From: Hyperoodon ampullatus
Taxonomy: Eukaryota; Chordata; Mammalia; Artiodactyla; Ziphiidae
Assembly: GCA_949752795.1 (NCBI GenBank)
Contig: OX457061.1
Location: 11,923,492 to 11,987,491 of the forward strand
DNA: 64,000 nucleotides
Reading direction: 5' to 3'
Shown piece by piece: positions 36,781 to 49,629 of the stretch (positions are counted from its first letter, which is position 1; each line of letters begins with the position of its first letter). The notes under the pieces were generated by a model, which had not been told where the DNA came from, did not search any database, and saw only the letters and a list, made by a program, of their open reading frames with translations. The position numbers and the translations under genes were made by a program.

Positions 36781-36955
36781 TTGGGACCAGCTTCCTCACT
36801 GTGGGGCCCGTCGGGCCTTCTCCAGGCAGCCTCCTCCCCGGCCGGCAGAGGGAGGCCAGGGTCAGGTGCTGAGCCTCAGGCCTCCTTCCCACCCCGCCAC
36901 GTGGAGTCCCGAGGTGCCTCCTAACTGTTTTCTCTCTTGTCTTCCTCCGCCCCAG

Positions 36956-37084
36956 CCTCGTAAAGCCCTTGCGACACTATGCTGTCTTCCTCTCCGAAGA
37001 CTCCTCTGACGATGAATGCCAGCGGGAAGAGGGCCCGAGCTCTGGCTTCACCGAAAGCTTTTTCTTCTCCGCTCCCTTTGAATG
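36956..37084 (+). CDS. DENND1A: DENND1A coding exon (about residues 483-526)
   Basis: The 129-bp exon follows CCGCCCCAG and ends TG|GTCTCT. The donor matches the GTRAGT consensus weakly after the GT. One base completes His, 42 codons follow, and two bases open the Trp codon finished by the next exon. It encodes LVKPLRHYAVFLSEDSSDDE and ends FFFSAPFEW, matching human DENND1A. The acidic serine cluster and the Phe-rich end lie in the disordered C-terminal half, which carries adaptor- and clathrin-binding motifs. From memory, the truncated human isoform 2 (DENND1A.V2, 559 residues, linked to polycystic ovary syndrome) departs from the long form at this exon's end, after about residue 526. Confidence 0.95.
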
Positions 37085-38689
37085 GTCTCTCCTTCCTTCT
37101 TCCATTTCCCTGAGCTCGGCTTGGTGACTCTCCAGGGCCACTTGGAGGGCTGGGGGTGGCCAGCTTGCGCTTGTGTGTGGGGAGGGGGTCTGGGGCTGCT
37201 GCCTTACGGTGCCAGCTTGCAGGACGGACGCCCCCTCTGTGCGCCTCCTCTCAGGGTGTCATTCTGCCAGCCCCATGGGGGCTGTAACCATGGGGTGAGG
37301 TGACAAGAGTGACTGGGCTCTAGAGGTGTGAGACAGGAGCATGGGTCTCATTCCTTTGGGGAAAATGCCCTTGACTGTTAATGGAATTGGTGGCTGCGGT
37401 TTCAGCTACAGTTGGCCTGGTTGTTGCTGCCCGAGTCTTCCTTTATCTCAGCACATCTTGGAAAGCCATGGAGATGGAGCGTCAGATTTTAAGTTTTCAA
37501 ACAACGTTACCGATGAGGAATGTATATATTAATGCTGGCATATCCAAAGGTTTTACTGACCTGCCTGACTTTAAGATAATTTTTATCCTTATTATTTATA
37601 GCCTAAGCCTTCTTCTAATTACAAATTGCAATAAAGAAAGAAAGAGAAAAAGAAGGTTCACCACGATCCAGCCACCCTTGGAATTGGGCTTTGGTGGCTG
37701 CCCTTTCTTTGCCAATTCTTGCCTCTCCATGCACAGGCTTTTCAGAGCTGGGATTGAGCAAAGGGACAGCTTTGGTTTTGTGTGTATTTGTTTGCATGGT
37801 GTTTTTAATGGAAGCCTCTAGGGGAAGGGAACTGCCCACTGCTGAACACACACAGCAACCCTTCGGGGAGTAAACCGTTACAGCCAGATTATAGAAGGAC
37901 TCTTCCCCTACCTTCCCCCTCCCAGCCCCCTTCACCATCTCCCCGCTCCCAGTCCCTCCCCCGAGGCTGGGCCTGTGAGTTCCTTAGGGCACCTGATAAA
38001 CCCAACAGCTCTGTTCCTGTCACTGCCCCCACCGCCAGGGGAGGAGGGTTCTGGCCCTTTCTGCCACCAGCTCACCTGTGACCACGGGCAAGTCAGTCTC
38101 CTCCTGATGTCCTCACCTAGAGCAGTGGCCTAAGCCAGTGTTGCCCAAGCTTGGAATGCCACCTGGTCTGTACAGTGAATCTTACTCTTTAAAACTAGAA
38201 GAGAAGCCTTGTCCTAAGCAATAATATTCATGATATCGTAGGCTTAATATATGTTATTTCTATTATTAATTAAAGTAAAGATAGCATCACTGGAATAAGA
38301 AATGTTCATCCATGTATCAACTTAAAATCACCTTGCAGGTAAAGGCACCCACACAGGTAATGTCCAAGGACTCTCCCACCACGGAGTCCAGCAGGTCACG
38401 TTCTTTTTAAATTAACTGATGCCTTAATTATTTAAAATAATGCTCACTTCCTGAGCCATGATCTATGAAAAGCATAGGCTTTTGTGTGTGCTTAAAAGGG
38501 AAGTGGCCATCTTAACTCAAAGCAAAATGGGTTCCTTCTAAAGAACTCTACTTCCTTAACTACGAAGCACACTGGCTTTTCTTAATCTCCTTCACTGTGT
38601 TCAAACTTGGTTAAAGGAGCTTGGTCAGATGGCTTAGCCAGAACAAGTGAGGGACTTTAGAAGTCTCTCATACTTGGCTTCCATTTCCA

Positions 38690-38840
38690 CCTCTTGCCAG
38701 GTGCTGTGTGACATACGTTCCATTACTTAGCCTCTCTGAGCTTCAGTTTCCTCATCTATAAAGTGGGGGGTGTGAGTCCTATTTCATAGGCTGCCTGTGT
38801 TGCGTCAGGGAGTTAGTACAGTCTGATGCAGTCCTTGCCA
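38690..38840 (+). repeat. MIR SINE
   Basis: Sense MIR: ATTACTTAGCCTCTCTGAGC, TTCAGTTTCCTCATCTATAA and AAGTGGGGGG. Confidence 0.8.
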
Positions 38841-39139
38841 AGAGTCAGGGCTGTTAGTTGAGCCCCTTCCCTCTGCCGACTGTCCCCTGCCCAGGTTCAT
38901 GCAAGTGGGGCTCCAGGACCAGCAGGTGGCACCCTTCCCCCACTTTACCAGAGCCGTGGGCAGTTTCTGCCTGACCCAGGAGCCAGAGCCTCATGGTTGA
39001 AGGAGGTGGGATGCTGCTCTGGCCCGGGCTCCACTAGAGGTCTGGGCACCATTCTCCAGGTACCCCGGGGCTCAGGCTTGTGAGAAAGGATAGCAAGAGG
39101 CACCCTGTGTCACCTGCACCTGGGTTGGCTGCAAGGTTT

Positions 39140-39330
39140 TGGTGCATGAATGCTGTTAACAGCCTCAGCATGCCTGCTGGGCACCAGGCACTGTATTTGC
39201 TCATGTAGTCTCCACCACCAGCTGCAAGGGAGTGCACTCTGGAATGGGGGAGCATCTGAGGCTGAGAGAGGTTAAGTGACTTGCCCAAGGTCCCACAGGC
39301 AGAGAGGGCACCAGGGCTGGAACCGAGGTC
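39140..39330 (-). repeat. MIR SINE
   Basis: Antisense MIR: GAGGCTGAGAGAGGTTAAGT, GACTTGCCCAAGGTCCCACA and AGGGCTGGAACCGAGGTCTG. Confidence 0.8.
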
Positions 39331-39849
39331 TGCACAGGCTGAGGCCCAGATGGTTCCCCACTGAGGATCCTGGGGTGCACTGGGCAGCTCCCTGGGGAGA
39401 GTTCTCCCAGCTCAGTTCCCACGAGCTGTTCCCAGGATCTGCTGCAGGGGTGGGAGTGCAGACAGTGGGCTCAGGATTGAGTCTTCCTGCCTGTTCCCTC
39501 TCCAGACGTGTCCTGTTCCTCACGCCTTGTGTGAATGGCGTGTGAGCCCACTAGCCAGTTCTACGGTGGGTCCTGTGGTTTGGAGAAAACTAAGTGGGCC
39601 CCCCAGTGCAAGCTAGAGCCAAAGCAACTTGCCCAAGGTCCCTGAGCGAACAGAAGCCACGTTCAGTCCAGGTCTGTCAGAGTGCCGCTGCCCAGACGCC
39701 TATACACTCTCAGGGACCCAGGACAGCTCTCCTCTCCCAAGGCTCCCGGGTGTGCTCCCTGAGGCCTGGAAGTTCTCAGGGTGAGGGCTGCTTGCTCCTC
39801 CCGGGGAGGCTCTGAGTAGGAGAATCCAGCCTGCTCTGCCTCCTCCCAG

Positions 39850-40105
39850 GCCGCAGCCGTATCGGACACTCAAGGAGTCAGACAGCGCGGGAGACGAGGC
39901 AGAGAGCCCTGAACAGCGAGCGCGGGAGCCCGTGGCCCCCACCCCAGCTCCGCCCGACCGGGCTGCCAGCATCGACCTCCTGGAGGATGTCTTCAGCAGC
40001 CTCGACATGGAGGTCCCACTGCAGCCGCTGGGCCAGGCCAAAAGCTTGGAGGACCTTCGGCCCCCCAAAGACCTGAGGGAGCAGCCAGGGACCTTTGACT
40101 ATCAG
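39850..40105 (+). CDS. DENND1A: DENND1A coding exon (about residues 526-611), with Akt-site serines
   Basis: The 256-bp exon starts after CCTCCCAG and ends CAG|GTATGC. Its first base completes the split Trp codon and 85 codons follow, from PQPYRTLKESDS to GTFDYQ. The two serines at 39878-39880 and 39884-39886 fall at human positions 536 and 538, reported as Akt phosphorylation sites that relieve autoinhibition of the DENN module. Both are kept. Further on are DRAASIDLLEDVFSSLDM and GQAKSLEDLR, conserved with human and rich in LLED/DVF-type short motifs expected of an endocytic adaptor partner. A G-rich tract begins seven bases inside the following intron. Confidence 0.95.
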
Positions 40106-41181
40106 GTATGCTGGGGGGGCGGGGGCGGTGCCGGCTGGGGGCACTTTCTGCACATGAGGTAGATTTCCCCATGTGACTGTAAAAGACACCAAGGGAGAAA
40201 CAGCGACTTTTCTGAGGTCCTCAGCCAACACTCAGAGTCACTCTGACTGCAAATCCTGCCAGGCCGGCCAATGGCCAGACCCCCCCTCACAGGGATCACT
40301 GGAGAAGATGCTGGAGCCTGATGGAATCTGCCCCCCCACTTCTGTTTATGCATCAGAGGTGGGCAGGGCTATGACCCCTGGTGGAACTGGGATTAATTAT
40401 CCCAACCCCACCAAGGCTCCTTGGAGAGCCTGTGAATCAAAGTTCCTGGGCTCTGGATATTAGCGTGTGACCCTGATCTTCCTTGTGACTTTCAGTCAGG
40501 CACACCTCCTCTCTGTGCCTCGGTTTCCTCACTTGTGACTGGGGGCTGCTGACTCTGCTGTCCTTGGGTCACAGTGTGGAATTCACAAAGCTCCCACGTA
40601 TCTGATGATTCACGCTTGCCCCTCTGCAGGGAATTGCTATTCCCAGGCTGTCCACGAGGGAGCTCAGGCCAGGAAAAGGGATGTGACACCCAGGTCGTGG
40701 GCCCTATAGGTGGCAGAGCTGGGACTTGAGCCCAGCCCTCCTATTTCCTTCCCAGCCAGTGTGCCTTCACCCAGGCCCCGAGCCTCACTTGTCCTCTTGG
40801 GCTAATGGGTGGTTGAAAGTGCCCGCACGCTTTGAAAAGTAAAATGGACCACCCCAGTAGAGGGTCAGTAGGTGGAGTTCTTTTCCTAAAACTACTTGGC
40901 AGCGCTGGTGTGCAAAGACAGCTTTCTCTGGAGGCCCTTTGTGCCACCCAGTGAGAGAATCCCGGCCTCGAGTGCAGACAGACCTGGGCTTGCTTTCTGC
41001 CGCTGACCTGGGCCGAGCCCCCAACTGCTCTGGGTCCCAGGGGCTAGTCAGCTACACTCCCTGGACCACAGTCCCAGTGTCCACCTGGCACACAGGAGGG
41101 CGGAGGGGGAGGGGCACGTGCTGCCTGCCAGTCTGTCCCAGGTCAGCCTGTGGTCATTGCCTCCCTCGTTCCCTCTAACAG
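40106..41181 (+). other. DENND1A: Last DENND1A intron
   Basis: A 1.1-kb intron from GTATGC to CTAACAG. It opens with a G-rich tract at 40113-40141 and includes a partial MIR at about 40455-40560. The rest has no recognisable feature. Confidence 0.85.
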
Positions 41182-42372
41182 AGGCTGGACCTGGGCAGGA
41201 GTGAGAGGAGCCGTGGGATGCCAGGAGTCTTGAAGCTCGCCCACCCACACAACAAGCTCTGGAGCCTGGGCCAGGATGACATGGCCGTCCCCAGCAAGCC
41301 TCCTGCCACCTCCCCCGAGAGGCCCTCGGCCCTGCTTGGGAAATCCCCGGCCCTGCCCAGCAGGCTCCAGAACCGGGACGGCATCCTGAACCCCACCGAC
41401 AAGGAGGAGGCGCCCACCCCGACTCTGGGCAGCATCACCATCCCCCGGCCCCAGGGCAGGAAGACCCCGGAGCTGGGCATCGTGCCCCCGCCCCCCACTG
41501 CCCGCCCGGCCAAGCTCCAGGCTGCCGGCACTGCCCTCGGCGACTTCTCCTCAGAGCGGCTGCAGGCGGAGTGGGAAAGGCGGGCTGCCCTGGGCTCAGC
41601 CGCGATCCCTGCGCTCCAACCCAGTGCTGCCCCCCAAGACCCCACCGAACTGCTCCAGCCACTCAGCCTGGCCCCGGGGGCTGCGGGCACAGACAGTGAT
41701 GCCCTGCTGGCCCTCCTGGACCCACTTAGCACAGCCTGGTCAGGCAGTACCCTTTCACCAGGTCCTACAGCCCCAAATGTAGCCACCCCATTTACTCCCC
41801 AGTTTAGCTTCCCCCCCATGGGGACCCCCACCCCATTTCCACAGCCATCACTCAACCCCTTTGTCCCATCTGTGCCAGCGACACTGCCTGCCATGCCCCT
41901 GGTCTCCACACCAGCTGGGCCTTTTGGGGCCCCTCCTGCTTCCCTGGGGCCCGCTTTTGCCCCCAGCCTCCTGCTGTCCAGTTCTGGCTTCTGTGCCCCA
42001 CAGAGATCTCAGCCCAATCTGTCTGCCCTCTCCATGCCCAACCTCTTTGGCCAGATGCCCATGGGTGCCCACTCCCTGCAGCCCCTGGGTCCCCCAGCAG
42101 TCGCCCCTTCAAGGATCCGAACATTGCCCCTGGCCCGCTCAAGTGCCCGGGCTGCCGAGGCCAAGCAAGGGCTGGCGCTAAGGCCTGGGGACGCCCCGCT
42201 CCTTCCTTCCAGAGCCCCCCAGGGCCTGGCGCCAGCACTGCAGCCATCTGCTCCACGAGAGGCCAGAGACCCCTTTGAGGATTTGTTACGGAAAACCAGG
42301 CAAGATGTGAGCCCGGCCCCAGCCCCCGGCTCAGTGGAGCAGCTCAGGAAGCAGTGGGAGACCTTCGAGTGA
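41182..42372 (+). CDS. DENND1A: DENND1A terminal coding exon (proline-rich C-terminal tail)
   Basis: After the acceptor CTCTAACAG, one exon encodes 396 residues and the TGA at 42370-42372. It starts RLDLGRSERSRG. The sequence is disordered and rich in Pro, Ala and Ser. Several stretches closely match human, such as TLGSITIPRPQGRKTPELGI and SQPNLSALSMPNLFGQMPMG. It carries likely endocytic motifs: LLALLDPL (clathrin-box-like), DPFEDLL (a DPF plus clathrin-like motif) and the extreme C-terminal WETFE, a WxxF motif of the type bound by the AP-2 alpha ear. Proline clusters such as PPPPTARPAK suit SH3 partners. With human-length upstream exons the protein would be about 1007 residues, against 1009 in human. 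The ATG at 41218 is internal, not a start. Confidence 0.96.
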   Translation, partial: RLDLGRSERSRGMPGVLKLAHPHNKLWSLGQDDMAVPSKPPATSPERPSALLGKSPALPSRLQNRDGILNPTDKEEAPTPTLGSITIPRPQGRKTPELGIVPPPPTARPAKLQAAGTALGDFSSERLQAEWERRAALGSAAIPALQPSAAPQDPTELLQPLSLAPGAAGTDSDALLALLDPLSTAWSGSTLSPGPTAPNVATPFTPQFSFPPMGTPTPFPQPSLNPFVPSVPATLPAMPLVSTPAGPFGAPPASLGPAFAPSLLLSSSGFCAPQRSQPNLSALSMPNLFGQMPMGAHSLQPLGPPAVAPSRIRTLPLARSSARAAEAKQGLALRPGDAPLLPSRAPQGLAPALQPSAPREARDPFEDLLRKTRQDVSPAPAPGSVEQLRKQWETFE

Positions 42373-43568
42373 GCGGGCGCTGAGTGCTGGGGGCGAGCTG
42401 AGGCCCGGCTGTCCGCCGCGGCAGCTCTGCGGCTGGCCGGCCCTGCTCCCCTGCTGCTCTGTTTCTGTTCAGGTTCTGCTGGTGGGAAGGGTTGGGAGCC
42501 CTCTCTGCTGCCCCTCCTCCTCTCCCCACTGCCCGTCTCTGGGGAATGGCACCAGTTCCAGCCTGGGAATCAACCCAGCTCCTGGGCACCTGTCCCGCCC
42601 TGCCACCACCCCTCCCCTGCACCCCTGATTGGGTTTTGCACTAGAGAGGTCATCTGGGCCGATGATTGCCCCAGGCCCCATCCTACCCAGCTTCCCTCTG
42701 GAAACCGCCCACCAGGAGCCCCACGCCTCCTCAGGATGTGTCCTCCTGAGCCCTGTTCTCCTGCCCCAACTGCAGCCCAGCCCTGCACACCCCACCTTGA
42801 TGGGCGCAGGCGTTGGCAGTACCCTCGGCATGAGCTCATCTGCACGAGGCGCACATGGTTTGGAGTTTGCAGTAAGGAACCCCCTCCCGGGCTGGAGGAG
42901 CCACCTGGCCAGGCCTTTCCAAACCCTCTCTAGCAATATGCACACTCGTTCTTTCCTGAGTCTTCACCCCAACCCCCAAACTTCCATTTTCCTGGCTTGG
43001 TAGGGATTTGGGGGCTGAGGCATCCTTGAAATCCCTCCCGGTAGCCAGACCAAGCCCCAGACAGCCCTGCGTGGGGCCCGGGAGCACCAGCAACTCTGAT
43101 CTGTAGACGACAAAATGGCAACAGGTAAATCTGAGAGCACCAGGAGGAGTCAGGCTGCCGCCCGGCACTCTCCCTCTGGTCCCCACAGGTTCTCCTGGTC
43201 TTGAGTTACTGTCAAGCGGGACTCGGCCTCTTGCTGAGTGGGTCTAAGGGGGCAGAGCTGAGGAGCAGACACCCAGATTCCCACTGGAAGACCAGGCTTA
43301 GCATCACAGAGGTGCAGGAGTCCCAGCTGCCTGGCAGCTTGGGGCAGGAGGGCACCGAGCCCCTCTCCAGGCCCCTGGGGAGTCGGCGGGCCTGGCCTCG
43401 TGCACTTCTTGCAGCCTGGAGGCAGGAGAAGGGCTTGGAGCCGCCCCTCCCTATTTCCCCGAGGCCAGCATCCCCAAAGCTAAATTGAAACGTTTTGTTA
43501 TTGTTTCTTTTATCTTTCTTTTCCTTTTTACTTTATTGATTTGATGAATCTTGAAATTGACTAGTTTC

Positions 43569-43574
43569 AATAAA
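43569..43574 (+). terminator. DENND1A: Proximal poly(A) signal of DENND1A
   Basis: Canonical AATAAA in an AT-rich block inside the 3' UTR, preceded by a T-rich stretch at 43495-43535. Use would shorten the UTR by about 0.65 kb. Confidence 0.5.
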
Positions 43575-44217
43575 CCAAGTTAAAATGTGGCCCAACCATT
43601 TAAGAAAACAACCATCTGAGACATGCAGGAAATTGTGAGCATTTTGACATGATTTCTCATTTCCTATTTGTGAATGGTCAGACATACAGTCTCAGGGGTG
43701 TCTGGCAGGGCAGGGGAGTTCCTGCAGACCTCGTAACCCCAGGGAGCCCGGTCGGCATCTGAGGGGCTAGGAGACCACCCCCTCAGGTTTGCTCTGACGT
43801 GGGGTGTGAAGAGCTGCTGGCCCAGCATGCAGCCCCTTCCTCAGTCAGTCATAGCCCCTCGGGCAAGTCTTCTGTCTAAATCTCGGCAGTGTCCTCTGGC
43901 TGCTGGAACTGGGGGAGCCGTGTCATGTCTGGGCCATGTGGGCCCCTCTAGGACACTCAGGTGTTTCAGTAGAGATTCCAGATCCACCCACCCTGGGCAG
44001 ACCCCGGAGCCCCATCAGGTATAGGGTAGCCCACCCAGTGGGCAGAGTCTAAGGCAAGAGGTACCAGGTGGCCCCAGGGAAGCGGAGCCCACCCCCTGGT
44101 CTCCCTGGCTGTGCTGGGGCCTGGTGGCAAGTGCTCCATGTTCACAATGAGCACTGCTGTCTCTTCACTTGCTGGATTGAATGTGAAAATCCAAGGATGA
44201 ATTGTGTGTGTGCGTTC

Positions 44218-44223
44218 AATAAA
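44218..44223 (+). terminator. DENND1A: Distal poly(A) signal of DENND1A
   Basis: Canonical AATAAA directly after a TG-rich stretch, followed within 30 bases by a GT-containing segment. Its distance from the stop codon fits the expected UTR length, so it is the more likely main site. Confidence 0.75.
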
Positions 44224-44240
44224 ATCTTCTTGGGGAGAAG

Positions 44241-46640
44241 GCTGGTATCCCTGTGTACTGAGGAAGCTCTGTGGGGAGGCGAGGCCTCAGGCATCTTCAG
44301 CATCCCTGTTTGTAGAGGTAGAGGCCGGGCTTGGGGCAGTCAGGGAAGGCTTTGACGCCTAGCCCACTCCTAAGCCTGTGCCCATTCGGGCCTCTGAGCC
44401 CAGCTTAGCCCCTTCTTCTTACAGGCAGGACCCAGGGGCTGGGCTGGTCACAGGTGTGCACAGGCCTGCCGGGTCCACGGAGCAGGGCTGCAGGTCACCA
44501 ATGATGTTGAAGGCACCCAGGCTCCAGGAAAGAAGTTCAAGGGGACACCTGGACCTTTACCCCCCACAGACCTCTCAGTAGCAAGGGAAGTGCCTGGAAT
44601 CTGCACCTCTGTTGGCTGTACTGGGGACACCTGGACCAAGCACCCAGAGAGGGTGTTAGACACACCCCGTCCCCCCATCTGCCCTTCATTCGGCTCCCTG
44701 GGCTGTGTCCCCCTCCCTGGGCTGCGCTTGAAAATGACAGGTACCCAGAACCCTTAGAAGCAAGAGGAGGACAAAAAAGAACAGCCCAGCTTTTATAGAC
44801 TGGGGTTCCACCCGGAATGTCGTCTTAGGAGTCTGCAAGAACACAGGTTTGCCAAATCTCTGACTTAATAAACTAACCAAGGCACCAGCTGGGGCTAAGT
44901 TGTTGCTACCAGATGTTTTCTCCCCCACTTTTCCAGGAGTCAGGGAGAACGTTGGGGGGAAAGGTGGTCCCACCTCCTACAGGATAAGGACCAAGCAAGC
45001 CCCGTAACCTAGTGTTCAGGGCCCTTCCCATCCCAGTCTCAGCCCGCTCATCCCTTCCCTTGCCTCCATCACCACATGTCTCCACCTCACATTTGACTCC
45101 TGTGCCTCTGGAAGCTGGCTGAGACCCCTAGGGGAGATGGGTAAAGTCCACCTCCAGTCGAGAAGTGGAAAGGGGTCTCCTGGCCTTAGCACAGGGGGCG
45201 CTGGCCTGGGAAATGGCAAAGACCAAAGGGCACATCTCCAGGTCAGGGACCAAGGGACTCTGAAGCTCAGAGGCCAGGCCCTCAGGCAAGTGCCCCTCAG
45301 AGATCAGAGATCCCAGTGTGATGGCATCACCAGGGAAGGGACTGGAAGCAAAGCGGCCAGTTCTTCCCTTCATCTGTCTGTCCGCAGGACCAGCCCCGAC
45401 ACAGAGACAGTGCCAACATTTGCCGAGCACCTGCCTCAGCAAACAATCCTGAGGGCTTCCTGCGAGGCCCTCCTCGAATCCTCCCAGCGGCCATTAGAGA
45501 GGTGACTGGTCTGCAGGTGAAAGAGCGGACTCGCCAGGCAGCCTGTAGAGGAGAGCGCTGATGCCGGAGGGGCTGGAGAACCACGAGGTGGGCAGGGAGG
45601 GTTGCTCCTCTGTCATCGCCCTCTGGCCTCCTTGCTACCCCTCAGGGAGGCCCCTTCCCCGCCCTCTCCCTCTCCCTCTCCCTCCCCGACACCTTGGGAT
45701 GACCCAGGCAGCCCTCACAGCAGACTGGACTTTAACGAATTCCAGAGCTCCTTCCCCACTGTTGCCCCGCCGATCCTCACAGCAGCCCTGTGAGGTAGGC
45801 AAGGGCTGCTTTCCCCACTCTGTAAGCGACAGGCCTGCAGGAGGAAGGCTGCAGTGGCCCAGACACCCCCCCCCCCCATCCCTGCTCCTGCAGGTCTGCC
45901 CCTCAGTCTGCATCCCAGCGGGTGCCTGGCTGCCGCAGAGGGCAGAGACAGACCTGCCTCAGGGAGCATTTGTCTGGGGAGCCAGGAGCTCACACATTAA
46001 CCTCTGGCTCATGCCCCCCACCCCACTGATTTCCAGCTGCCTCCAGGGCCCGGGCAGCCTCCAGAGGTGGGAGAAGCTGCTGGAGCTGGGGCTTTGGTCC
46101 TTGGGCAAGCCCTGGCCTGGCCTCCAGGAGAACTCGTGGCCCTGGGCTGCCCCTGCCCCGGGGCTGAGAAGGTGGTCTCCACTGCCCAGCTGCACTCACT
46201 ACACAGTCACGTGCACAAACAGCAAAGATGTGGACATGCCCGTGAGCCCCATCCGTAACACTCACACTGGTATCTGCAGATCAACAGGCCCAGGTACAAA
46301 CACACATGCGCGCGCACACACTCACACACACTCCTGAACACATCGTGTGCACCCACAGGTGCTCCTCCCGGCACAGCCGTGTGCCTGCCAAGGTAAGACC
46401 GGGCGGTTGGATGGAGAATGTCCACAACCTCGCCAGGCCTCTCTCTGCTTCCCTGAGCGCACCCCTTCCCCTCAGTCCAGGACGGGGCAAGGGCTCCCAG
46501 CAAAGGGGACACTTCCCCAGCAGGTATCCTGGGCCCTGCAGCAGCTCCCCGAGGCCCGGAAGGCTCCCGAAAGTGGCCTCCTTCGGTCTCCAGGTAGAAG
46601 CTGAGGACCTCACAGGTGCTGGAGCCACAGCCAGGTGGGC
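44241..46640. other. Gap between the two convergent genes, including the CRB2 3' UTR
   Basis: The 2.4 kb between the DENND1A distal poly(A) signal and the CRB2 stop codon must contain the CRB2 3' UTR, read leftward. On the - strand I find no AATAAA or ATTAAA here. The only near match is TATAAA at 44792-44797, which would give a UTR of about 1.87 kb. Other contents are a weak MIR at about 45740-45840, a C-run near 45867-45878 and a CA-rich stretch at 46300-46335. No coding exon is evident. Confidence 0.6.
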
Positions 46641-48756
<2,116 letters not shown>

Positions 48757-48874
48757 CACCACTTCGCAGAACTGGCCTGAGAAGCCTGCACTGCAGGTAC
48801 ATTCATATACCCCACCAGCTGTCCGGCAGGTGCCACCATTCAAGCAGGGGTTGGCTTCACAGGGGATCTGACAC
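48757..48874 (-). CDS. CRB2: CRB2 exon 12: last extracellular EGF-like repeat
   Basis: The 118-bp exon follows a CTCCCAG acceptor. Its first base completes Arg, then 39 codons read [16 protein letters not shown] to GQFCEVV. Six cysteines in EGF spacing make one repeat, the last before the membrane. The exon ends in phase 0 at GTG|GTGAGT, in a run of three GTG triplets, so donors 3 or 6 bases upstream are possible. The phase and the human protein (one Val then Ala before Lys-Gly-Leu) favour the last donor. Confidence 0.95.
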
Positions 48875-49512
48875 CTGGGAGGCAGGGACAAGGGTGGGGC
48901 TGAGAAAGCTGCTCCCTCCCAGGCTGCCTCTTGTTCCCCCAGCTCCTTTACTTCCTCAACCCCTCCCCCACCCCCTGCACACACTGGCATCAATGCTCAT
49001 TCATCCACTGTCCCCAGCGCTGCCCCTCCCTGGCTGGGCCCTGCCAGGTGACTGAAGCTGAATGTGATCTCCATCAGCTACCACGCCCCTTCACCCCAGC
49101 ATTCACGACAGAATGACTGTCACTCCACCAGAAGCACAGGGGGAGCCTGTGTACAGACACCTGCCCAGGGGTGCTGACTGTCTGGAGTGGGCCAAGAACC
49201 TGCATTTTTACAGCCTCCCCAGGTGGAGGAGTGGGAGGTGGGCTGAGCACAGAGCTCTAAGAAACACCACCAGGCAACTACTTCCCAGCAGGTGTCTGCA
49301 TAACACAGGATGGTCTTGGAAGCCCCAGAGGGAAAGAATTCAAGCAAGAGAGGTGTACTGTCTGGCACTGTGACGACAGTGAGGGCTGAGAAGGTGAGCA
49401 AGGATCCGTACCCCACTCCACCTGCCCTGGCTGGAGGGGATCCAGAGGCCCGCCCTGCCCAACTCTCCACACTCACCAGCCCACCTCCCAGGCCCCTGGA
49501 CCCCAGACCCAC
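48875..49512 (-). other. CRB2: CRB2 intron 11
   Basis: A 638-bp intron between CTCCCAG at its 3' end and AG|GTGGGT at its donor. I see no repeat or coding feature in it. Confidence 0.85.
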
Positions 49513-49629
49513 CTCTGGCCAGCAAAGCTCTCCTGGCAGCTGCAGTTGGCACCCTGGGGCCCACCCTCACACGGGCCGCCACTGAGGCAGGTGACATTCA
49601 GGCTGCACTCCTCTGGCAGGACAGGCAAC
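49513..49629 (-). CDS. CRB2: CRB2 exon 11: EGF-like segment
   Basis: The 117-bp exon follows TTTCTCCTCAG. It completes an Arg codon, encodes [20 protein letters not shown] and ends in AG of another split Arg at AG|GTGGGT. Cysteine spacing is that of an irregular EGF repeat, as in human CRB2. NVT and NCS are N-glycosylation sequons. The joins on both sides keep frame. Confidence 0.94.

Larger units (their letters stand above)
22936..36955 (+). other. DENND1A: DENND1A intron between exons 22847-22935 and 36956-37084
   Basis: A 14-kb intron bounded by GTGAGT and CCCCAG. It holds the MIR601-like hairpin region at 23782-23862, several MIR copies, an (GGAA)8 tract at 30203-30235, an antisense L1 3' fragment at 33565-34212, and an old LINE-like repeat split by a SINE at 36266-36419. 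AT-rich blocks at 25540-25690 and 31490-31930 resemble conserved regulatory sequence. I see no coding exon in it. Confidence 0.85.
37085..39849 (+). other. DENND1A: DENND1A intron between exons 36956-37084 and 39850-40105
   Basis: A 2.8-kb intron. Read-through from the upstream exon meets an in-frame TGA at 37125-37127. The rest holds AT-rich sequence at 38130-38640, MIR copies at about 38690-38840 and 39140-39330, and nothing I can recognise as coding. Confidence 0.85.
42373..44240 (+). other. DENND1A: DENND1A 3' UTR
   Basis: This follows the DENND1A stop codon and runs to about 17 bases past the AATAAA at 44218-44223. The resulting 1.87-kb UTR is close to the size I recall for human. A second AATAAA at 43569-43574, in an AT-rich block (43485-43670), could give a shorter form of about 1.2 kb. 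The exact cleavage site is inferred. Confidence 0.75.

Noticed and set aside
41218..41220. ATG as a possible start of a separate 384-residue protein
   Set aside because: The frame is continuous with the acceptor at 41181 and with the upstream DENND1A exons, so the ATG is internal.
41175..41909. 244-codon - strand frame opposite the DENND1A last exon
   Set aside because: It is low-complexity Gly/Ser/Arg/Val sequence mirrored from the proline-rich coding strand; not a gene.
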